The notes: generated by a model from the sequence alone, not told the origin. A stretch of DNA of 64,000 nucleotides from Rossellomorea aquimaris (GCF_001877785.1 NZ_MINN01000096.1:62001-126000), one strand, 5' to 3'. Numbered from the stretch's first letter, positions 20,064-29,843 are shown. Translations and numbers: made by a program.

Positions 20064-22364
20064 CTATGGGTGCTGGGCAGAAAATGTTCCTCGTTTTCCC
20101 AAAAAACGATAAGTCAATGCCCCATGATCTGCTGTTGTGTGTATCATGATCCCCTTTTCCTTCAGCCGTTTGACCACTTCCGGATGAGGATGGCCGAATC
20201 GATTATCCCTGCCTGCAGAAATCACTCCTAAGCTTGGCTTCACCTCTTCTAGAAAGATCCCGCTCGTCGATGTGGCGCTTCCATGATGACCTACTTTCAA
20301 CACATCTGCCCGGAGCTCGTATGTTGCAGCAAACTCTTTTTCTCCCTCCTCTTCCAAGTCCCCGGTGAACAGCCATTTCATGCCTCCCATTTCAGAATAT
20401 ACAACGAGCGAGTCATTATTCCCCTCATATTCTTTATCAAGCGGCATGAGAATATGGAATATGACATCCTTTACTTTCCAGGCGTACGGAGCGTGGACTT
20501 GTTTGACCGAAACTTCCTTTTTTTCTGCAAGGGCGATGATTTCCTTCATCTCTTTTTTGTCACCGCTCCCGGGGGTGATGAAAATCTCCTTTATTTTCAT
20601 TTTATCCACAAGGCCTGCCGCTCCCCCGACATGATCCAAATCACCATGCGTAAGGAGCAGTTTATCAATCGTTGTGATCCCTTTACTTTTCAGGAACGGA
20701 AGGATTACATCTTCATCAATGGAAAATGGTTTTGCTTTTCTTTCCCAGTCTTCCATTGGAAACTCAACCATGCCCCCGGTATCGATTAAATACGTCCCCA
20801 GATTATAAGGCAGATCGATCAGAGTCGAATCGCCCTGTCCTACGTCAATGAAAGTCACTTCGCCAAAGGGATTGAATTGAACCCAGACAGCATGCAGCAG
20901 AACGAAGGAGCACAAAATAAATGACCGAAGCCTCCATGCTCCCTTTTCCATCCCTTTAAAAACAGCCAGCACCAAAAAAATGTAGCAAATAACAATGGAA
21001 TAATGAGGTTTCCCAAGAACCAATGTAGTAAGGGGAAATGCTGCGAATAGTGAGGTAAGTGCCTCGATCCCACTGACTATCAGGCTATAGACCCCATTCA
21101 TCCATTCCATGCCTGCGGGTACAATAAGCTCCTTAAGAAAAGTGATCAATGCCATCGGGAGAACAATCAGAGAAAAAACAGGGACAAATAATAAGTTGGT
21201 TAAGAATCCAATGATGGAAAACTCATAAAAGTGTATGATCATGATGGGCAGCGAGGATAATTGTGCCACAGCAGTGACTTTGAATAATTGAGTCAAATAA
21301 GAGGAAGCATCTGATAAAATGGCGGAAGAAGACAGTACAAGGCAATAGCTGACAGTGAACGAGAGCTGAAATCCAATATCAAATATTGAATAGGGGTTCC
21401 AAAAGAGAAGGCTAATGAAAACGATCGACAGGCTGTCCAATGTACCGATAGTAAAAGGCAATTTCCTGAAGATAATCAGTATGATCAGCATGGCAGATGC
21501 CCGCACCACCGGAGGAGCACCGCCTGTAATCACCATATAAAAAATCAAAAACATGATCAATATCCACAAGGATGTTTCCCGCGTGACTCCTGTCCTTAAA
21601 AGGATGACGTAAACCATACCGGATATCAGTCCGACGTGCAAACCTGAAATGGCCAATAAATGGACGATGCCCAGAGAACGGTAGGCATTCATCATTTCTT
21701 CCGATATCCTGCCCGTCTCCCCAAAAACAAGTGCCTGAGTCATTCCGACGGTCTCAGGAGGAAACTCTGTTTCAATATAGTTTAACCCGGCTGATCTCCA
21801 ACGAATCAGTGTATATTTCCATTCATCCCTGGATTCCCTGCATCCTTCAAAAGCATCCACCTTTAAGATCCAGTGAATGTCACGCTCATACAAGTATCTT
21901 TTGTAATTGAACATATTTGGGTTAGAGTTTCGAAAGGGTTCAGTCAGTTCACCTTTAACACGGCATATATGTCCCGGTATGAGGGCTTTTGCCGGCTCAA
22001 GCTCATCCACGGAAGGAATCCGGTACCTGAATACGATCCGCTCACCATCAAGCTTGCCAAAACCGCGCAGGGAGCTGCCATCTATCTCGGGGATGGAGTC
22101 GATGGTAAGCATCGGAATGGACTTTTTTGATGATAAAATGGAATGCCGGGTACTTTCATGGAAGTCAGATATCAATAGTGCAGAAAGGAAGACGAAGAAG
22201 CTGGCAAGCCAGACATAAAGAGAAGATTTCCGGAGAAAAAGCATGGAAAGAAGGAAGAAGGAAAAGAAGGCACCCCAATAATAAGATTGAAGTGCCAGGA
22301 GGGTGCCGGTTAATGTCCCTGCTGCCATAAAAAGCAACAGGTAGGGAGGCAGGGATTTATTCAT
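20064..22364 (-). CDS. comEC: DNA internalization-related competence protein ComEC/Rec2
   Basis: Polytopic membrane channel for single-stranded DNA uptake. The 766-aa product has N-terminal membrane helices, a soluble OB-like segment, the Competence core with LAISGLHVGLISGMVY near 240, further helices, and a C-terminal metallo-beta-lactamase domain (FIDVGQGDSTLIDLPYN, LLTHGDLDHVGGAAG, VGHHGSATS). The ATG at 22364 overlaps the end of comEB by 8 bases, so translation is coupled. It is the last gene of comEA-comEB-comEC. Confidence 0.97.
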   Translation of the reverse strand: MNKSLPPYLLLFMAAGTLTGTLLALQSYYWGAFFSFFLLSMLFLRKSSLYVWLASFFVFLSALLISDFHESTRHSILSSKKSIPMLTIDSIPEIDGSSLRGFGKLDGERIVFRYRIPSVDELEPAKALIPGHICRVKGELTEPFRNSNPNMFNYKRYLYERDIHWILKVDAFEGCRESRDEWKYTLIRWRSAGLNYIETEFPPETVGMTQALVFGETGRISEEMMNAYRSLGIVHLLAISGLHVGLISGMVYVILLRTGVTRETSLWILIMFLIFYMVITGGAPPVVRASAMLIILIIFRKLPFTIGTLDSLSIVFISLLFWNPYSIFDIGFQLSFTVSYCLVLSSSAILSDASSYLTQLFKVTAVAQLSSLPIMIIHFYEFSIIGFLTNLLFVPVFSLIVLPMALITFLKELIVPAGMEWMNGVYSLIVSGIEALTSLFAAFPLTTLVLGKPHYSIVICYIFLVLAVFKGMEKGAWRLRSFILCSFVLLHAVWVQFNPFGEVTFIDVGQGDSTLIDLPYNLGTYLIDTGGMVEFPMEDWERKAKPFSIDEDVILPFLKSKGITTIDKLLLTHGDLDHVGGAAGLVDKMKIKEIFITPGSGDKKEMKEIIALAEKKEVSVKQVHAPYAWKVKDVIFHILMPLDKEYEGNNDSLVVYSEMGGMKWLFTGDLEEEGEKEFAATYELRADVLKVGHHGSATSTSGIFLEEVKPSLGVISAGRDNRFGHPHPEVVKRLKEKGIMIHTTADHGALTYRFLGKRGTFSAQHP

Positions 22365-22920
22365 TAAAAAGCTCTATGTACCGCTTTTCATAATTCGCGA
22401 TGGCTTCAGGATCTCCGCCCTTATCACGAAGTTCTTCGATAAGCTGCAATACAAAGCCGGACTTTTCTTTATTTTTTGGATCAAGGCTTTTTTCGTGAAA
22501 AGGTACTTTTTCCACCCGCACCTCTGCCTGCTGAAATAACTCGGCAGCATATGGATGATTTTTATAATCCTCTGCATAGTAGACTGTTTTGATTCCTGCC
22601 TGAACGATAGCTTTACAGCATTGCAGACATGGAAAATGGGTCACATAAATTTCCGATCCGTCTGTCCCTACTCCGAATTTCGCACACTGAAGAAGTGCAT
22701 TCATTTCCGCGTGGATGGTCCTTACACAATGATTATCAATAACATAGCAGCCTTCATCGATACAGTGATCACCGCCGGCGATCGAACCGTTATATCCGCC
22801 GGCAATGATCCGTTTATCACGTACAATGGTCGCCCCGACAGTCAGACGGGTGCAGGTGCTTCTAAGGGCAAGAAGATGGCTTTGCGCCATGAAATATTGA
22901 TGCCAGGCAATTCTTTTCAT
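22357..22920 (-). CDS. comEB: ComE operon protein 2 (dCMP deaminase family)
   Basis: Zinc-dependent deoxycytidylate deaminase fold of 187 aa. TIHAEMNALLQC carries the His ligand and catalytic Glu, and HFPCLQCCKAI the Cys ligands. DNA uptake itself does not need it in B. subtilis; it probably supplies dUMP from dCMP. It lies between comEA and comEC and overlaps comEC. Confidence 0.96.
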   Translation of the reverse strand: MKRIAWHQYFMAQSHLLALRSTCTRLTVGATIVRDKRIIAGGYNGSIAGGDHCIDEGCYVIDNHCVRTIHAEMNALLQCAKFGVGTDGSEIYVTHFPCLQCCKAIVQAGIKTVYYAEDYKNHPYAAELFQQAEVRVEKVPFHEKSLDPKNKEKSGFVLQLIEELRDKGGDPEAIANYEKRYIELFNE

Positions 22921-22988
22921 TCTCTTTCTCCCTTCTTGAAGTTTGAATCTTTCTACTAGTGTATAGATTGTCTGGATGATTCGTCAAT

Positions 22989-23624
22989 TCATTGTACAAA
23001 AATTAATTCTTTTAATTTTTCAAAGGTTTTATCCCCAATCCCCGAAATGTCTTTGATGTCTTCGATTCTGGTGAAAGGTCCATTTTCATCCCGGTACTGT
23101 ACGAAAGCGGCAGCTTTTGCCGGACCGATTCCCGGCAATGTCTCGAAATCTTCTTGAGAAGCTTCATTCAAATTGATTTTGCCATCTTCCCCTGGTGAAG
23201 CCGCATTCTCTTGAATGAACGGAACTTGAGCGGCAGCCTCCCCTTCCCCCGGCACATAGATCAGCATTTCATCCGTGACCTTGATGGCAAGATTGATGAG
23301 CTTGCTGTCTGCCTTCGCGGTGAATCCACCGGCCCTGTCGATGACGGATTTCAACCGTTCCCCCTTTTTGACTTCGTACAGCCCGGGTTTTTTCACCTCG
23401 CCCTTCACATCAACATATACACTTTCATCTACTGGTTCTGAAGCTTTATCAGAGGGTGCTTCCCCACCCTCAACTTCAAGATCCTTTGCCTCTATAGTCA
23501 TGGAATTAAGTCCATTTCCTTCGGGCTGGCCGTCAGAAGAATTAAGAAAATAAAACATTACTATCGCCGTACCCAGTGCGGCTATCATTAAAATTCCCTT
23601 GTGTTTTTCAATTAGGGGATGCAT
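22989..23624 (-). CDS. comEA: Competence protein ComEA (DNA receptor)
   Basis: Surface-exposed DNA-binding receptor for transformation. The 211-aa product has an N-terminal membrane anchor (about 9-26, HKGILMIAALGTAIVMFYFL), an acidic linker, an SLBB-type domain (YVDVKGEVKKPGLYEVKKGE) and a C-terminal double helix-hairpin-helix (INLNEASQEDFETLPGIGPA, then IKDISGIGDKTFEKL). It is first in the operon and divergent from comER; the 137-base gap must hold both promoters. Confidence 0.96.
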   Translation of the reverse strand: MHPLIEKHKGILMIAALGTAIVMFYFLNSSDGQPEGNGLNSMTIEAKDLEVEGGEAPSDKASEPVDESVYVDVKGEVKKPGLYEVKKGERLKSVIDRAGGFTAKADSKLINLAIKVTDEMLIYVPGEGEAAAQVPFIQENAASPGEDGKINLNEASQEDFETLPGIGPAKAAAFVQYRDENGPFTRIEDIKDISGIGDKTFEKLKELIFVQ

Positions 23625-23761
23625 GGCTCTAAATCACCTCGTTTGGAATATTCGCTTGGGGCAATTCATAAGTTGTAGGAGAACCGAATCCTATATTAGA
23701 TTGTGTAGGGCTACAGGAAAAAGCATCTGAGAGAAAAAATGCGGAAGAAGGAGGGCTGCAC

Positions 23762-24580
23762 ATGAAAGTAGGCATTATCGGAACGGGGAACATGGGGAAA
23801 GTGATTATTGAAGCTTTTATCGAGTCGAAGGCAATTTCCCCTTCCAGACTTTACATGACCAACAGGACATTGAAGAAAGCGAAGCTCATTCAAGAAACAA
23901 CCGGCGGCCATGTTTTGAATTCCAGTGAAGAAGTCATCAAATCTTCTGATATAGTGTTCATTTGTGTTAAACCTCATGATGTTTATCGTGTGATAGAGGA
24001 AAATAAAAACTGCTTCACCGAGGATAAATGTGCAGTGTCCATTACCAGTCCCGTCAGTTTAGACCAGCTGCAATCGATCCTCCCCTGTTCCTGCGCACGT
24101 TTCATACCGAGTATCACGAACAGGGCGCTCAGCGGGGTTTCCCTGCTGACATTCGGAAGTGATTGTACTGAACATTGGAAGGGGAGACTGACAACACTCG
24201 CTGAACATATATCGACTCCGGTATTGATAAGGGAAGAGGTCACAAGGGTTGCGTCGGACATTGTCAGCTGCGGGCCGGCTTTCTTCAGTTATCTGACACA
24301 GCGGTTTATCAACGCGGCTGTCGAGGTCACTGAAATCGATCCTGAAACGGCTACGATACTGGCTTCTGAGATGCTTGTCGGCCTGGGGGATCTGTTGAAG
24401 AAAGAAATCTACTCATTACCGGCCCTGCAGGAGAAAGTCTGTGTGAAAGGCGGCGTGACAGGCAAGGGCATCGATGTAATGGAAAGAGAACTGGGAGAGG
24501 TGTTCGAGAAGTTATTTCAAGCGACTCAGGAGAAATTTGCAGATGATATCACGGAGACACAATCTCAATTCGGAGTCTGA
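23762..24580 (+). CDS. comER: ComER, ProC-like reductase family protein
   Basis: Pyrroline-5-carboxylate-reductase-like protein of 272 aa, with the dinucleotide-binding motif GIIGTGNMGKVIIEAF at the N-terminus and the ProC-like C-terminal region SCGPAFFSYLTQRF and CVKGGVTGKGIDVME. It is not the main proline reductase; the divergent position next to comEA identifies ComER, reported to influence sporulation and biofilm entry. GGAGGG precedes the ATG. The gene ends at a terminator shared with yqeM. Confidence 0.93.
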   Translation: MKVGIIGTGNMGKVIIEAFIESKAISPSRLYMTNRTLKKAKLIQETTGGHVLNSSEEVIKSSDIVFICVKPHDVYRVIEENKNCFTEDKCAVSITSPVSLDQLQSILPCSCARFIPSITNRALSGVSLLTFGSDCTEHWKGRLTTLAEHISTPVLIREEVTRVASDIVSCGPAFFSYLTQRFINAAVEVTEIDPETATILASEMLVGLGDLLKKEIYSLPALQEKVCVKGGVTGKGIDVMERELGEVFEKLFQATQEKFADDITETQSQFGV

Positions 24581-24634
24581 ATGGACTCCTTATTTTTATT
24601 TCGACGCAAATCGTCGAATTCCTGCTTCAATTTC

Positions 24635-24676
24635 AAAAAACCGGGGAGCATCCGTTCTGCTCTCCCGGTTTTTATT
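24635..24676. terminator. Bidirectional terminator between comER and yqeM
   Basis: AAAACCGGGGAGC and GCTCTCCCGGTTTT arms, flanked by A on the left and TTTTATTTTTT on the right. The right side overlaps the yqeM stop codon. A smaller perfect hairpin (TTCGACG, CGTCGAA) precedes it. Confidence 0.9.
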
Positions 24677-25418
24677 TTTTCCTGCATGTGAAGAATATCC
24701 GCTCGCTGTCGCCCGCAGGCGGCTGTTCCGTGAAGTCCGCAGAGATATCAAGGACCTCAAATCCCTCTTGCACGAGCCATTCCGTAAGCTGCAAAACAGG
24801 ATATGTCCTTTGTTTGTGAAGTTCCTCCACCCTTTCATACAGCCCGGTCTCTTCGTCGATAACAAAGAAAGTAAGTTCATGTTCCACACTGTTCGGGACT
24901 TCTCCCGGGAAACAATCCCATATATAGGATACAGCATCATCTGTATGGGTGAATGTCTGATTCATGAAGATTTGCGACATTTTATAAAGGGAATGGACAT
25001 CAAACATAAAAAGTCCGTCCTGCTTTAAATGGTTATTAACGCCTCTGAATGTATGGATCACATCTTCCTCTTTTTCAAGGTAGTTGAGTGAATCGCAAAA
25101 TATCGTAATCAGCCCATACTCCCGCTGCAGTTCCAAATGTGACATATCCTGTTGGAAAAGAGAAAGCATGATATTCCTTTCCTGAGCCTTCCGCTGAGCC
25201 ATGACCAGCATATCTTCAGACAAGTCGATGCCGGTGACAGAATAACCGTTCCCTGCAAGGCGCAGGGATAATTCCCCCGTGCCGCAGGCAATATCCAAGA
25301 TGTCTTTCCCTTCTGCAGCATATGTTTCCGACTGCCGGTTTACAAAATCAAGCCATCCGTCATAATCCACATCCTGCATGAGATGATCATAGATATAGGC
25401 AAATCGTTCGTAACTCAT
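24672..25418 (-). CDS. yqeM: Class I SAM-dependent methyltransferase YqeM
   Basis: A 248-aa methyltransferase with the SAM motif ILDIACGTGELSLRLA near 40-55 and GIDLSEDMLVMA near 63. The substrate is unknown. The start codon shares one base with the rsfS stop, so the two are translationally coupled. It is the last gene of the yqeG-to-yqeM cluster. Confidence 0.92.
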   Translation of the reverse strand: MSYERFAYIYDHLMQDVDYDGWLDFVNRQSETYAAEGKDILDIACGTGELSLRLAGNGYSVTGIDLSEDMLVMAQRKAQERNIMLSLFQQDMSHLELQREYGLITIFCDSLNYLEKEEDVIHTFRGVNNHLKQDGLFMFDVHSLYKMSQIFMNQTFTHTDDAVSYIWDCFPGEVPNSVEHELTFFVIDEETGLYERVEELHKQRTYPVLQLTEWLVQEGFEVLDISADFTEQPPAGDSERIFFTCRKK

Positions 25419-25768
25419 TAAAGACTTTCGCTGACCTCAACATGCGAGGCATCTCCCCATAGACGTTCCAGGTTGTAATACCCTCTCTCATCTCTATGGA
25501 ACACATGTGCCACGATATCCCCCAGGTCCACCAGGATCCATCTTGCCTGGTCGAAACCTTCAAGGCGTTTCACGGAATACCCGTTTTCTTCGGCCTTGTC
25601 CTTCAATTCACGGGCGATTGCCTGAACCTGCTTATCTGAGTTTCCGTGGCAGATCAGGAAGTAATCCGCAATCATAGAAATGCCTTTCATATCGAGGACG
25701 ACGATATCCTCTGCACGCTTGTCATCCGCTGCTTTATATGCTAATTCCACTAAAGGTTGTTCCATCAT
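25418..25768 (-). CDS. rsfS: Ribosome silencing factor
   Basis: RsfS/DUF143 protein that binds L14 and blocks 30S-50S joining when nutrients are scarce. It is about 116 aa, with KAADDKRAEDIVVLDMKG, DYFLICHGNS and RWILVDLGDIVAHVFH. Two adjacent ATGs (25768, 25765) follow GAGGAG; either is possible. The ribosome-binding site lies within the end of yqeK. Confidence 0.96.
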   Translation of the reverse strand: MMEQPLVELAYKAADDKRAEDIVVLDMKGISMIADYFLICHGNSDKQVQAIARELKDKAEENGYSVKRLEGFDQARWILVDLGDIVAHVFHRDERGYYNLERLWGDASHVEVSESL

Positions 25769-25769
25769 T

Positions 25770-26336
25770 TCATCTCCTCTGTTCAATTACCAGTTTATTA
25801 TAAAAACGGAATGTATCGGGATATACCGCCTGGTTTTTCTTCATCAAAAACATGATTGTATTCTGCAAGGCTTTGATCAATGCTTTATCCAGGGATTCCC
25901 CGGCCAAATCCCTGACTTCCTCCACTCCTGGGAATTGGCGGCCGGGTTCTATATAGTCCGCTAAATAGATCACTTTATCCAGTGATGACATATGATCACA
26001 TCCTGAAGTGTGCCAGCGTATCGCATTCAACACTTCTTCATCTGTAATGCCAGCCTCTCTCTTTACGAGTATGGCGCCTGCAGGGGCATGCCAAAGTTCG
26101 CTGTTATAATCCAATAGATCGGCAGGCAGCCCTTCCGACTCAATCAGCTGCCTCATTTCCTTTTTATCACGGAATTTTGCATAATCATGAAAGATGGCGG
26201 CCGTTTCAGCTTTTTTTACATCAGCCCCGTACTGACGCGCAAGTGTGATCGCCGTTTCCATGACACCGCACGTATGGATAAAGCGGTGGTCTGTCAATTG
26301 CCGCTTCACTATATCCAGCCCTTTCTGTCTATCCAT
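25770..26336 (-). CDS. yqeK: HD-domain nucleotidase YqeK (Ap4A hydrolase type)
   Basis: A 188-aa HD-superfamily metal phosphohydrolase; family members hydrolyse diadenosine tetraphosphate symmetrically. HD-type ligands are seen in HTCGVMETA near 20, AIFHDYAKF near 48-56 and LWHAPAGA near 82, with VIYLADYIEPG near 120. It overlaps nadD by 8 bases. Pairing with nadD links it to dinucleotide metabolism. Confidence 0.93.
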   Translation of the reverse strand: MDRQKGLDIVKRQLTDHRFIHTCGVMETAITLARQYGADVKKAETAAIFHDYAKFRDKKEMRQLIESEGLPADLLDYNSELWHAPAGAILVKREAGITDEEVLNAIRWHTSGCDHMSSLDKVIYLADYIEPGRQFPGVEEVRDLAGESLDKALIKALQNTIMFLMKKNQAVYPDTFRFYNKLVIEQRR

Positions 26337-26898
26337 ACAGGTTCTCCTCCTCTATGATTCGATACACATCATCGGTCACAAGATACCGGATCGATTGTTT
26401 TTTTCTTACGGAATCCCGGATGAAGGAAGAAGAAACGGCCATGTCCGGCACTTCCACATATTGCAGTTTATATGATGTATCATGACGATAAGAAGGTCTG
26501 TTTACGCCGATGAATTCCACCATCTTAATCAGTTCTTCCACCTTGTGCCACTTAGGGAGATATTCAATCATATCCCCGCCGATGATGAAAGAATAATCGA
26601 TTTCGGGATCTCTCTCGGTCAGAGCTTTGATTGTATCATATGTGTAGGATGTGCCTTCCCTCTCAAGTTCGATTTGTTCCACCCCGAACTTCGGGTTTCC
26701 TTTAATCGCAACCTCGAGCATCCGCAGCCGCTGATCAACCGATACCGTTTCATCCTTCTCTTTATGCGGAGGGACACGGTTTGGCAGGAAACGGATTTCA
26801 TCCAGCCCGGCTTTTTCAAGGACCTGCTCGGCAATGATAAGATGGCCAATATGGGGAGGATTGAATGTACCTCCCAGGAGTCCTATTTTTTTCTTCAT
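26329..26898 (-). CDS. nadD: Nicotinate-nucleotide adenylyltransferase
   Basis: Adenylates nicotinate mononucleotide in NAD synthesis. From the ATG at 26898 the product is 189 aa, exactly the Bacillus NadD length. It has GLLGGTFNPPHIGHLIIAE at the N-terminus with the HxGH nucleotidyltransferase motif, and SSSFIRDSVRKKQSIRYLV, containing the ISSTxIR-like motif, near the C-terminus. The longer open frame upstream has no family support. It lies between yhbY and yqeK. Confidence 0.97.
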   Translation of the reverse strand: MKKKIGLLGGTFNPPHIGHLIIAEQVLEKAGLDEIRFLPNRVPPHKEKDETVSVDQRLRMLEVAIKGNPKFGVEQIELEREGTSYTYDTIKALTERDPEIDYSFIIGGDMIEYLPKWHKVEELIKMVEFIGVNRPSYRHDTSYKLQYVEVPDMAVSSSFIRDSVRKKQSIRYLVTDDVYRIIEEENLYG

Positions 26899-26911
26899 AG
26901 TCCTTCCACCT

Positions 26912-27205
26912 TTATCTTGGAAGAGTGATTTGCTTATTTTCCTTCGATTCTTTGTAAAGAACGATAGTGTTCCCGATGACCTGGACAAGTTCCGCACCTG
27001 TGCCTTCGACTAGCGCATCGGCCACTTCAGTTTTATCCCAATCACAGTTTTGGAGAATGCTGATTTTCATCAACTCCCGTTTTTCCAGTGCTTCTTCAAT
27101 CTGTTTGGTCATATTCTCATTGACGCCGCCTTTTCCCACTTGGAAAATCGGCGATAAATGATGTGCTTCCGAACGTAGATATCTCTTTTGTTTCCCTTTT
27201 AACAT
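26912..27205 (-). CDS. yhbY: CRM-domain RNA-binding protein (YhbY/YqeI)
   Basis: A 97-aa ribosome-assembly RNA-binding protein with a single CRM domain; it carries LSPIFQVGKGGVNENM, a GxxG-type loop. The ATG at 27205 follows GGGAGG placed inside the end of aroE, and the two genes overlap by 7 bases. The upstream in-frame extension is the aroE coding region in another frame. Confidence 0.95.
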   Translation of the reverse strand: MLKGKQKRYLRSEAHHLSPIFQVGKGGVNENMTKQIEEALEKRELMKISILQNCDWDKTEVADALVEGTGAELVQVIGNTIVLYKESKENKQITLPR

Positions 27206-28041
27206 TGTGTACCTCCCAGTTGTTTTAACACTACTTTTTTCAAAAGTTCCGTATCCGGGGTGACCCCCGTCCATTTATTGAATGCAAGCGCCCCCTGATG
27301 GACAAACATATCGATGCCATTTTGTATGATGGCTCCTTTTTCTTCTGCCTGCTTCAAAAAAGTTGTCTTCAGGGGATTATAAATGATATCGCTGAACACC
27401 GCTCCGGGCTTGACCCTCTCAATCCTGACGGGTGATTCACCGACTCGGGGATACATCCCGATTGAAGTCGTCTGAATGACGATATCATAGAGATGCAATA
27501 CCGATCCGGCTTCATCCAGCCTGTGGTAATGTGATTCCACCCCCGCCGGGCAGGTGCCGATCATGGCAGCGGCTTTTTCTTCCGAGCGGTTGGCCAGATC
27601 AACCTTCTTTACCCCCAAAGCAGCCAGGGTATGATAGATCGCTTTTGCAGCGCCGCCGGCTCCGATGATCAATACTGACTTATTTGATATACTGCCGCTG
27701 ATTTCCTTCTTCAGACCTTCCACAAACCCCAAACCATCGGTATTGAAGCCGATCAGCTTCCCTTCACGGTTCACGATTGTATTGACAGCCCCGATGGATT
27801 GTGCCAGGGGATCCACCTCATCCAATAATGGTATGACGGCTGTCTTATGGGGAACCGTTACATTGATCCCGCGCAATCCAAGAGCCCGGATTCCATTAAT
27901 GGCTTGAGGCAATGCATCTGGTGTCACATGAAATTTGCCGTATGAGGCATTTATTACAGCCTTCTTGAACGCTGCATTATGCATGACAGGGGACATGGAG
28001 TGGACAATCGGATCTCCAATCACACCGTATAGTTCACACAC
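27199..28041 (-). CDS. aroE: Shikimate dehydrogenase (NADP+)
   Basis: Reduces 3-dehydroshikimate to shikimate in the chorismate pathway. The 280-aa product contains GDPIVHSMSPVMHNAAF (substrate serines), NVTVPHKTAVIPLLDEVD (catalytic Lys and Asp), GFNTDGLGFV and the NADP loop LIIGAGGAAKAI near 130. It lies between yqeH (10 bases upstream) and yhbY. Confidence 0.97.
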   Translation of the reverse strand: MCELYGVIGDPIVHSMSPVMHNAAFKKAVINASYGKFHVTPDALPQAINGIRALGLRGINVTVPHKTAVIPLLDEVDPLAQSIGAVNTIVNREGKLIGFNTDGLGFVEGLKKEISGSISNKSVLIIGAGGAAKAIYHTLAALGVKKVDLANRSEEKAAAMIGTCPAGVESHYHRLDEAGSVLHLYDIVIQTTSIGMYPRVGESPVRIERVKPGAVFSDIIYNPLKTTFLKQAEEKGAIIQNGIDMFVHQGALAFNKWTGVTPDTELLKKVVLKQLGGTQC

Positions 28042-28051
28042 TTTACCACTC

Positions 28052-29152
28052 CTAAATCAAAGATTTTCTCAGGAATACACTGACACCCTTGGGTACATGG
28101 GCAGCGATCGAGGCTCCCGGCTCATTGACCGTGATCCATCCCAATCCTGAGAAAACGATATCCGTCTTCGCTTCTTTTACTTTGAATTCATGCTTTACGA
28201 GCTCAGGGAATGTATCCATGTCATCTTTACGAGGCGGCTGGAGCAGTTCCCCGGCATGATTCTTATACAAATCGTCGGCTTTCTCCAATTTCGTCCGGTG
28301 GATCGTCAACTCATTTGAGAAATAAGCAGTGAACGGCTGACGTTCCCCCCTCAAGAAGTCAAACCGGGACAATCCCCCAAAGAATAAGGTCTGCTCAGGG
28401 TTCAGCTGGAACGTCCTCGGCTTGATCTCTTTTTTAGGGGTGATGATCTTAAGATCCTGTTTATCCACGTAGTGGGCCATTTGATGGTGATTGATGATCC
28501 CCGGTGTGTCGATGAGGGATTCACCTTCATCAAGGGGGATCTGGATCATGTCCAATGTAGTTCCCGGGAAATGGGAAGTGGTGATGACATCCTGTTCACC
28601 AGAAACATGCTTGATGATCCGATTGATGAATGTAGACTTCCCTACATTCGTACAGCCTACTACATACACATCTTTCCCGTCCCGGTACTTTTCGATTGAC
28701 CGGATCGCTTCTTCGACACCGATTCCTTTGGCCGCACTCACCAATTGAACATCGACCGGTTTCAAACCCAGTTGGCTCGCTTCATGCTTCATCCAGTGAA
28801 TCATCTTGGAAGGCTTCACTGATTTAGGCAGTAAATCTACTTTATTACCAATCAGCAGTATCGGATTTGAGCCTACAAAGCGGTGAAGACCAGGAAGCCA
28901 GCTTCCATTAAAGTCGAAAATGTCGACTATTTTAACGATAAGTCCTTCTGAATTGCCAATTTCATTCAGAATCTTTAAGAAGTCGTCATCGGTCAAAGGC
29001 ACGTCCTGTACTTCATTATAGTGCTTCAACCTGAAACATCTCTGGCAGATGATTTCTTCTTTCTGTAACGCGGAAGGGGGGGCGTACCCGATGCCTTCTT
29101 TATCTTCTGTCTGAATCGCCACTCCACAACCTACACAAACTACTTCGCTCAC
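28052..29152 (-). CDS. yqeH: Ribosome biogenesis GTPase YqeH
   Basis: Circularly permuted GTPase needed for 30S assembly. It has 366 aa, the same as B. subtilis YqeH, when started at the GTG at 29152, seven bases after GGGAGG. The N-terminal zinc finger shows CVGCG and CQRCF. GTPase motifs occur in permuted order: NKVDLLPKS (G4), then GCTNVGKSTFINRI (G1), then IDTPGIINHHQ (G3). It overlaps yqeG by 4 bases. Confidence 0.97.
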   Translation of the reverse strand: MSEVVCVGCGVAIQTEDKEGIGYAPPSALQKEEIICQRCFRLKHYNEVQDVPLTDDDFLKILNEIGNSEGLIVKIVDIFDFNGSWLPGLHRFVGSNPILLIGNKVDLLPKSVKPSKMIHWMKHEASQLGLKPVDVQLVSAAKGIGVEEAIRSIEKYRDGKDVYVVGCTNVGKSTFINRIIKHVSGEQDVITTSHFPGTTLDMIQIPLDEGESLIDTPGIINHHQMAHYVDKQDLKIITPKKEIKPRTFQLNPEQTLFFGGLSRFDFLRGERQPFTAYFSNELTIHRTKLEKADDLYKNHAGELLQPPRKDDMDTFPELVKHEFKVKEAKTDIVFSGLGWITVNEPGASIAAHVPKGVSVFLRKSLI

Positions 29153-29670
29153 TTCTTTTCCTCCCACTCAAGCAATCCTTTCCGCTTGAAAAACTTCATG
29201 ATCCTTCTTTCGACTCTTCTGTTGAATTTCGTAAAGAAACCGTCAGACTGTGCCACTGGTACAACAAGAATGGTATGGAATCCGTTCCTGTTCCCGCCAA
29301 GCACGTCAGTCAATAGCTGGTCACCGATTACAACCGTTTCTTCCTTTTTTACTCCCATTTCCTTAATGGCACGTCTGAAAGCACGTCCCATCGGTTTTCT
29401 TGCCTGGAATATAAAAGGCACCCCAAGGGGGTCTGAAAATGCGCCAACGCGTTTTTCATTATTATTCGAAACGATCGTCACAAGAATTCCATTTTCCTGC
29501 ATTTCTTTAAACCATTGAATTAACTTTGGCGTTGCATTTGGCCTGTCCCATTCCACAAGGGTATTATCCAAATCCGTAATAATGGCTTTAATACCTTTTT
29601 CCTTTAAATAGCCGGGACGTATACTGAATATGTCCTGAACCTGTTCATCAGGTAGAAAATGCTTTAACAC
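29149..29670 (-). CDS. yqeG: YqeG family HAD IIIA-type phosphatase
   Basis: A 173-aa HAD hydrolase with motif I IITDLDNTLVEWDRP near 32-46, the motif II region VTIVSNNNEKRV, and motif III/IV KPMGRAFRRAI plus VIGDQLLTDVLGGN. The substrate is not established for Bacillus; distant relatives dephosphorylate phosphatidylglycerophosphate. It is the first gene of the yqeG-to-yqeM cluster; the 380-base upstream region carries DnaA boxes that probably belong to the divergent sda. Confidence 0.94.
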   Translation of the reverse strand: MLKHFLPDEQVQDIFSIRPGYLKEKGIKAIITDLDNTLVEWDRPNATPKLIQWFKEMQENGILVTIVSNNNEKRVGAFSDPLGVPFIFQARKPMGRAFRRAIKEMGVKKEETVVIGDQLLTDVLGGNRNGFHTILVVPVAQSDGFFTKFNRRVERRIMKFFKRKGLLEWEEKK

Positions 29671-29843
29671 CGTCTATACACCTCATATTTCTATATCATT
29701 TAGTACGTACTTTATCCTTAATTAAATTAATGATAACCAATTTTACTTGCAGATTCAAAATAAACCATATTATATGGGCTTGGTCAATGAATATTACAAC
29801 TATTCATAAATATTTTTCGACAAATTTCAAGGCACCTCGATGC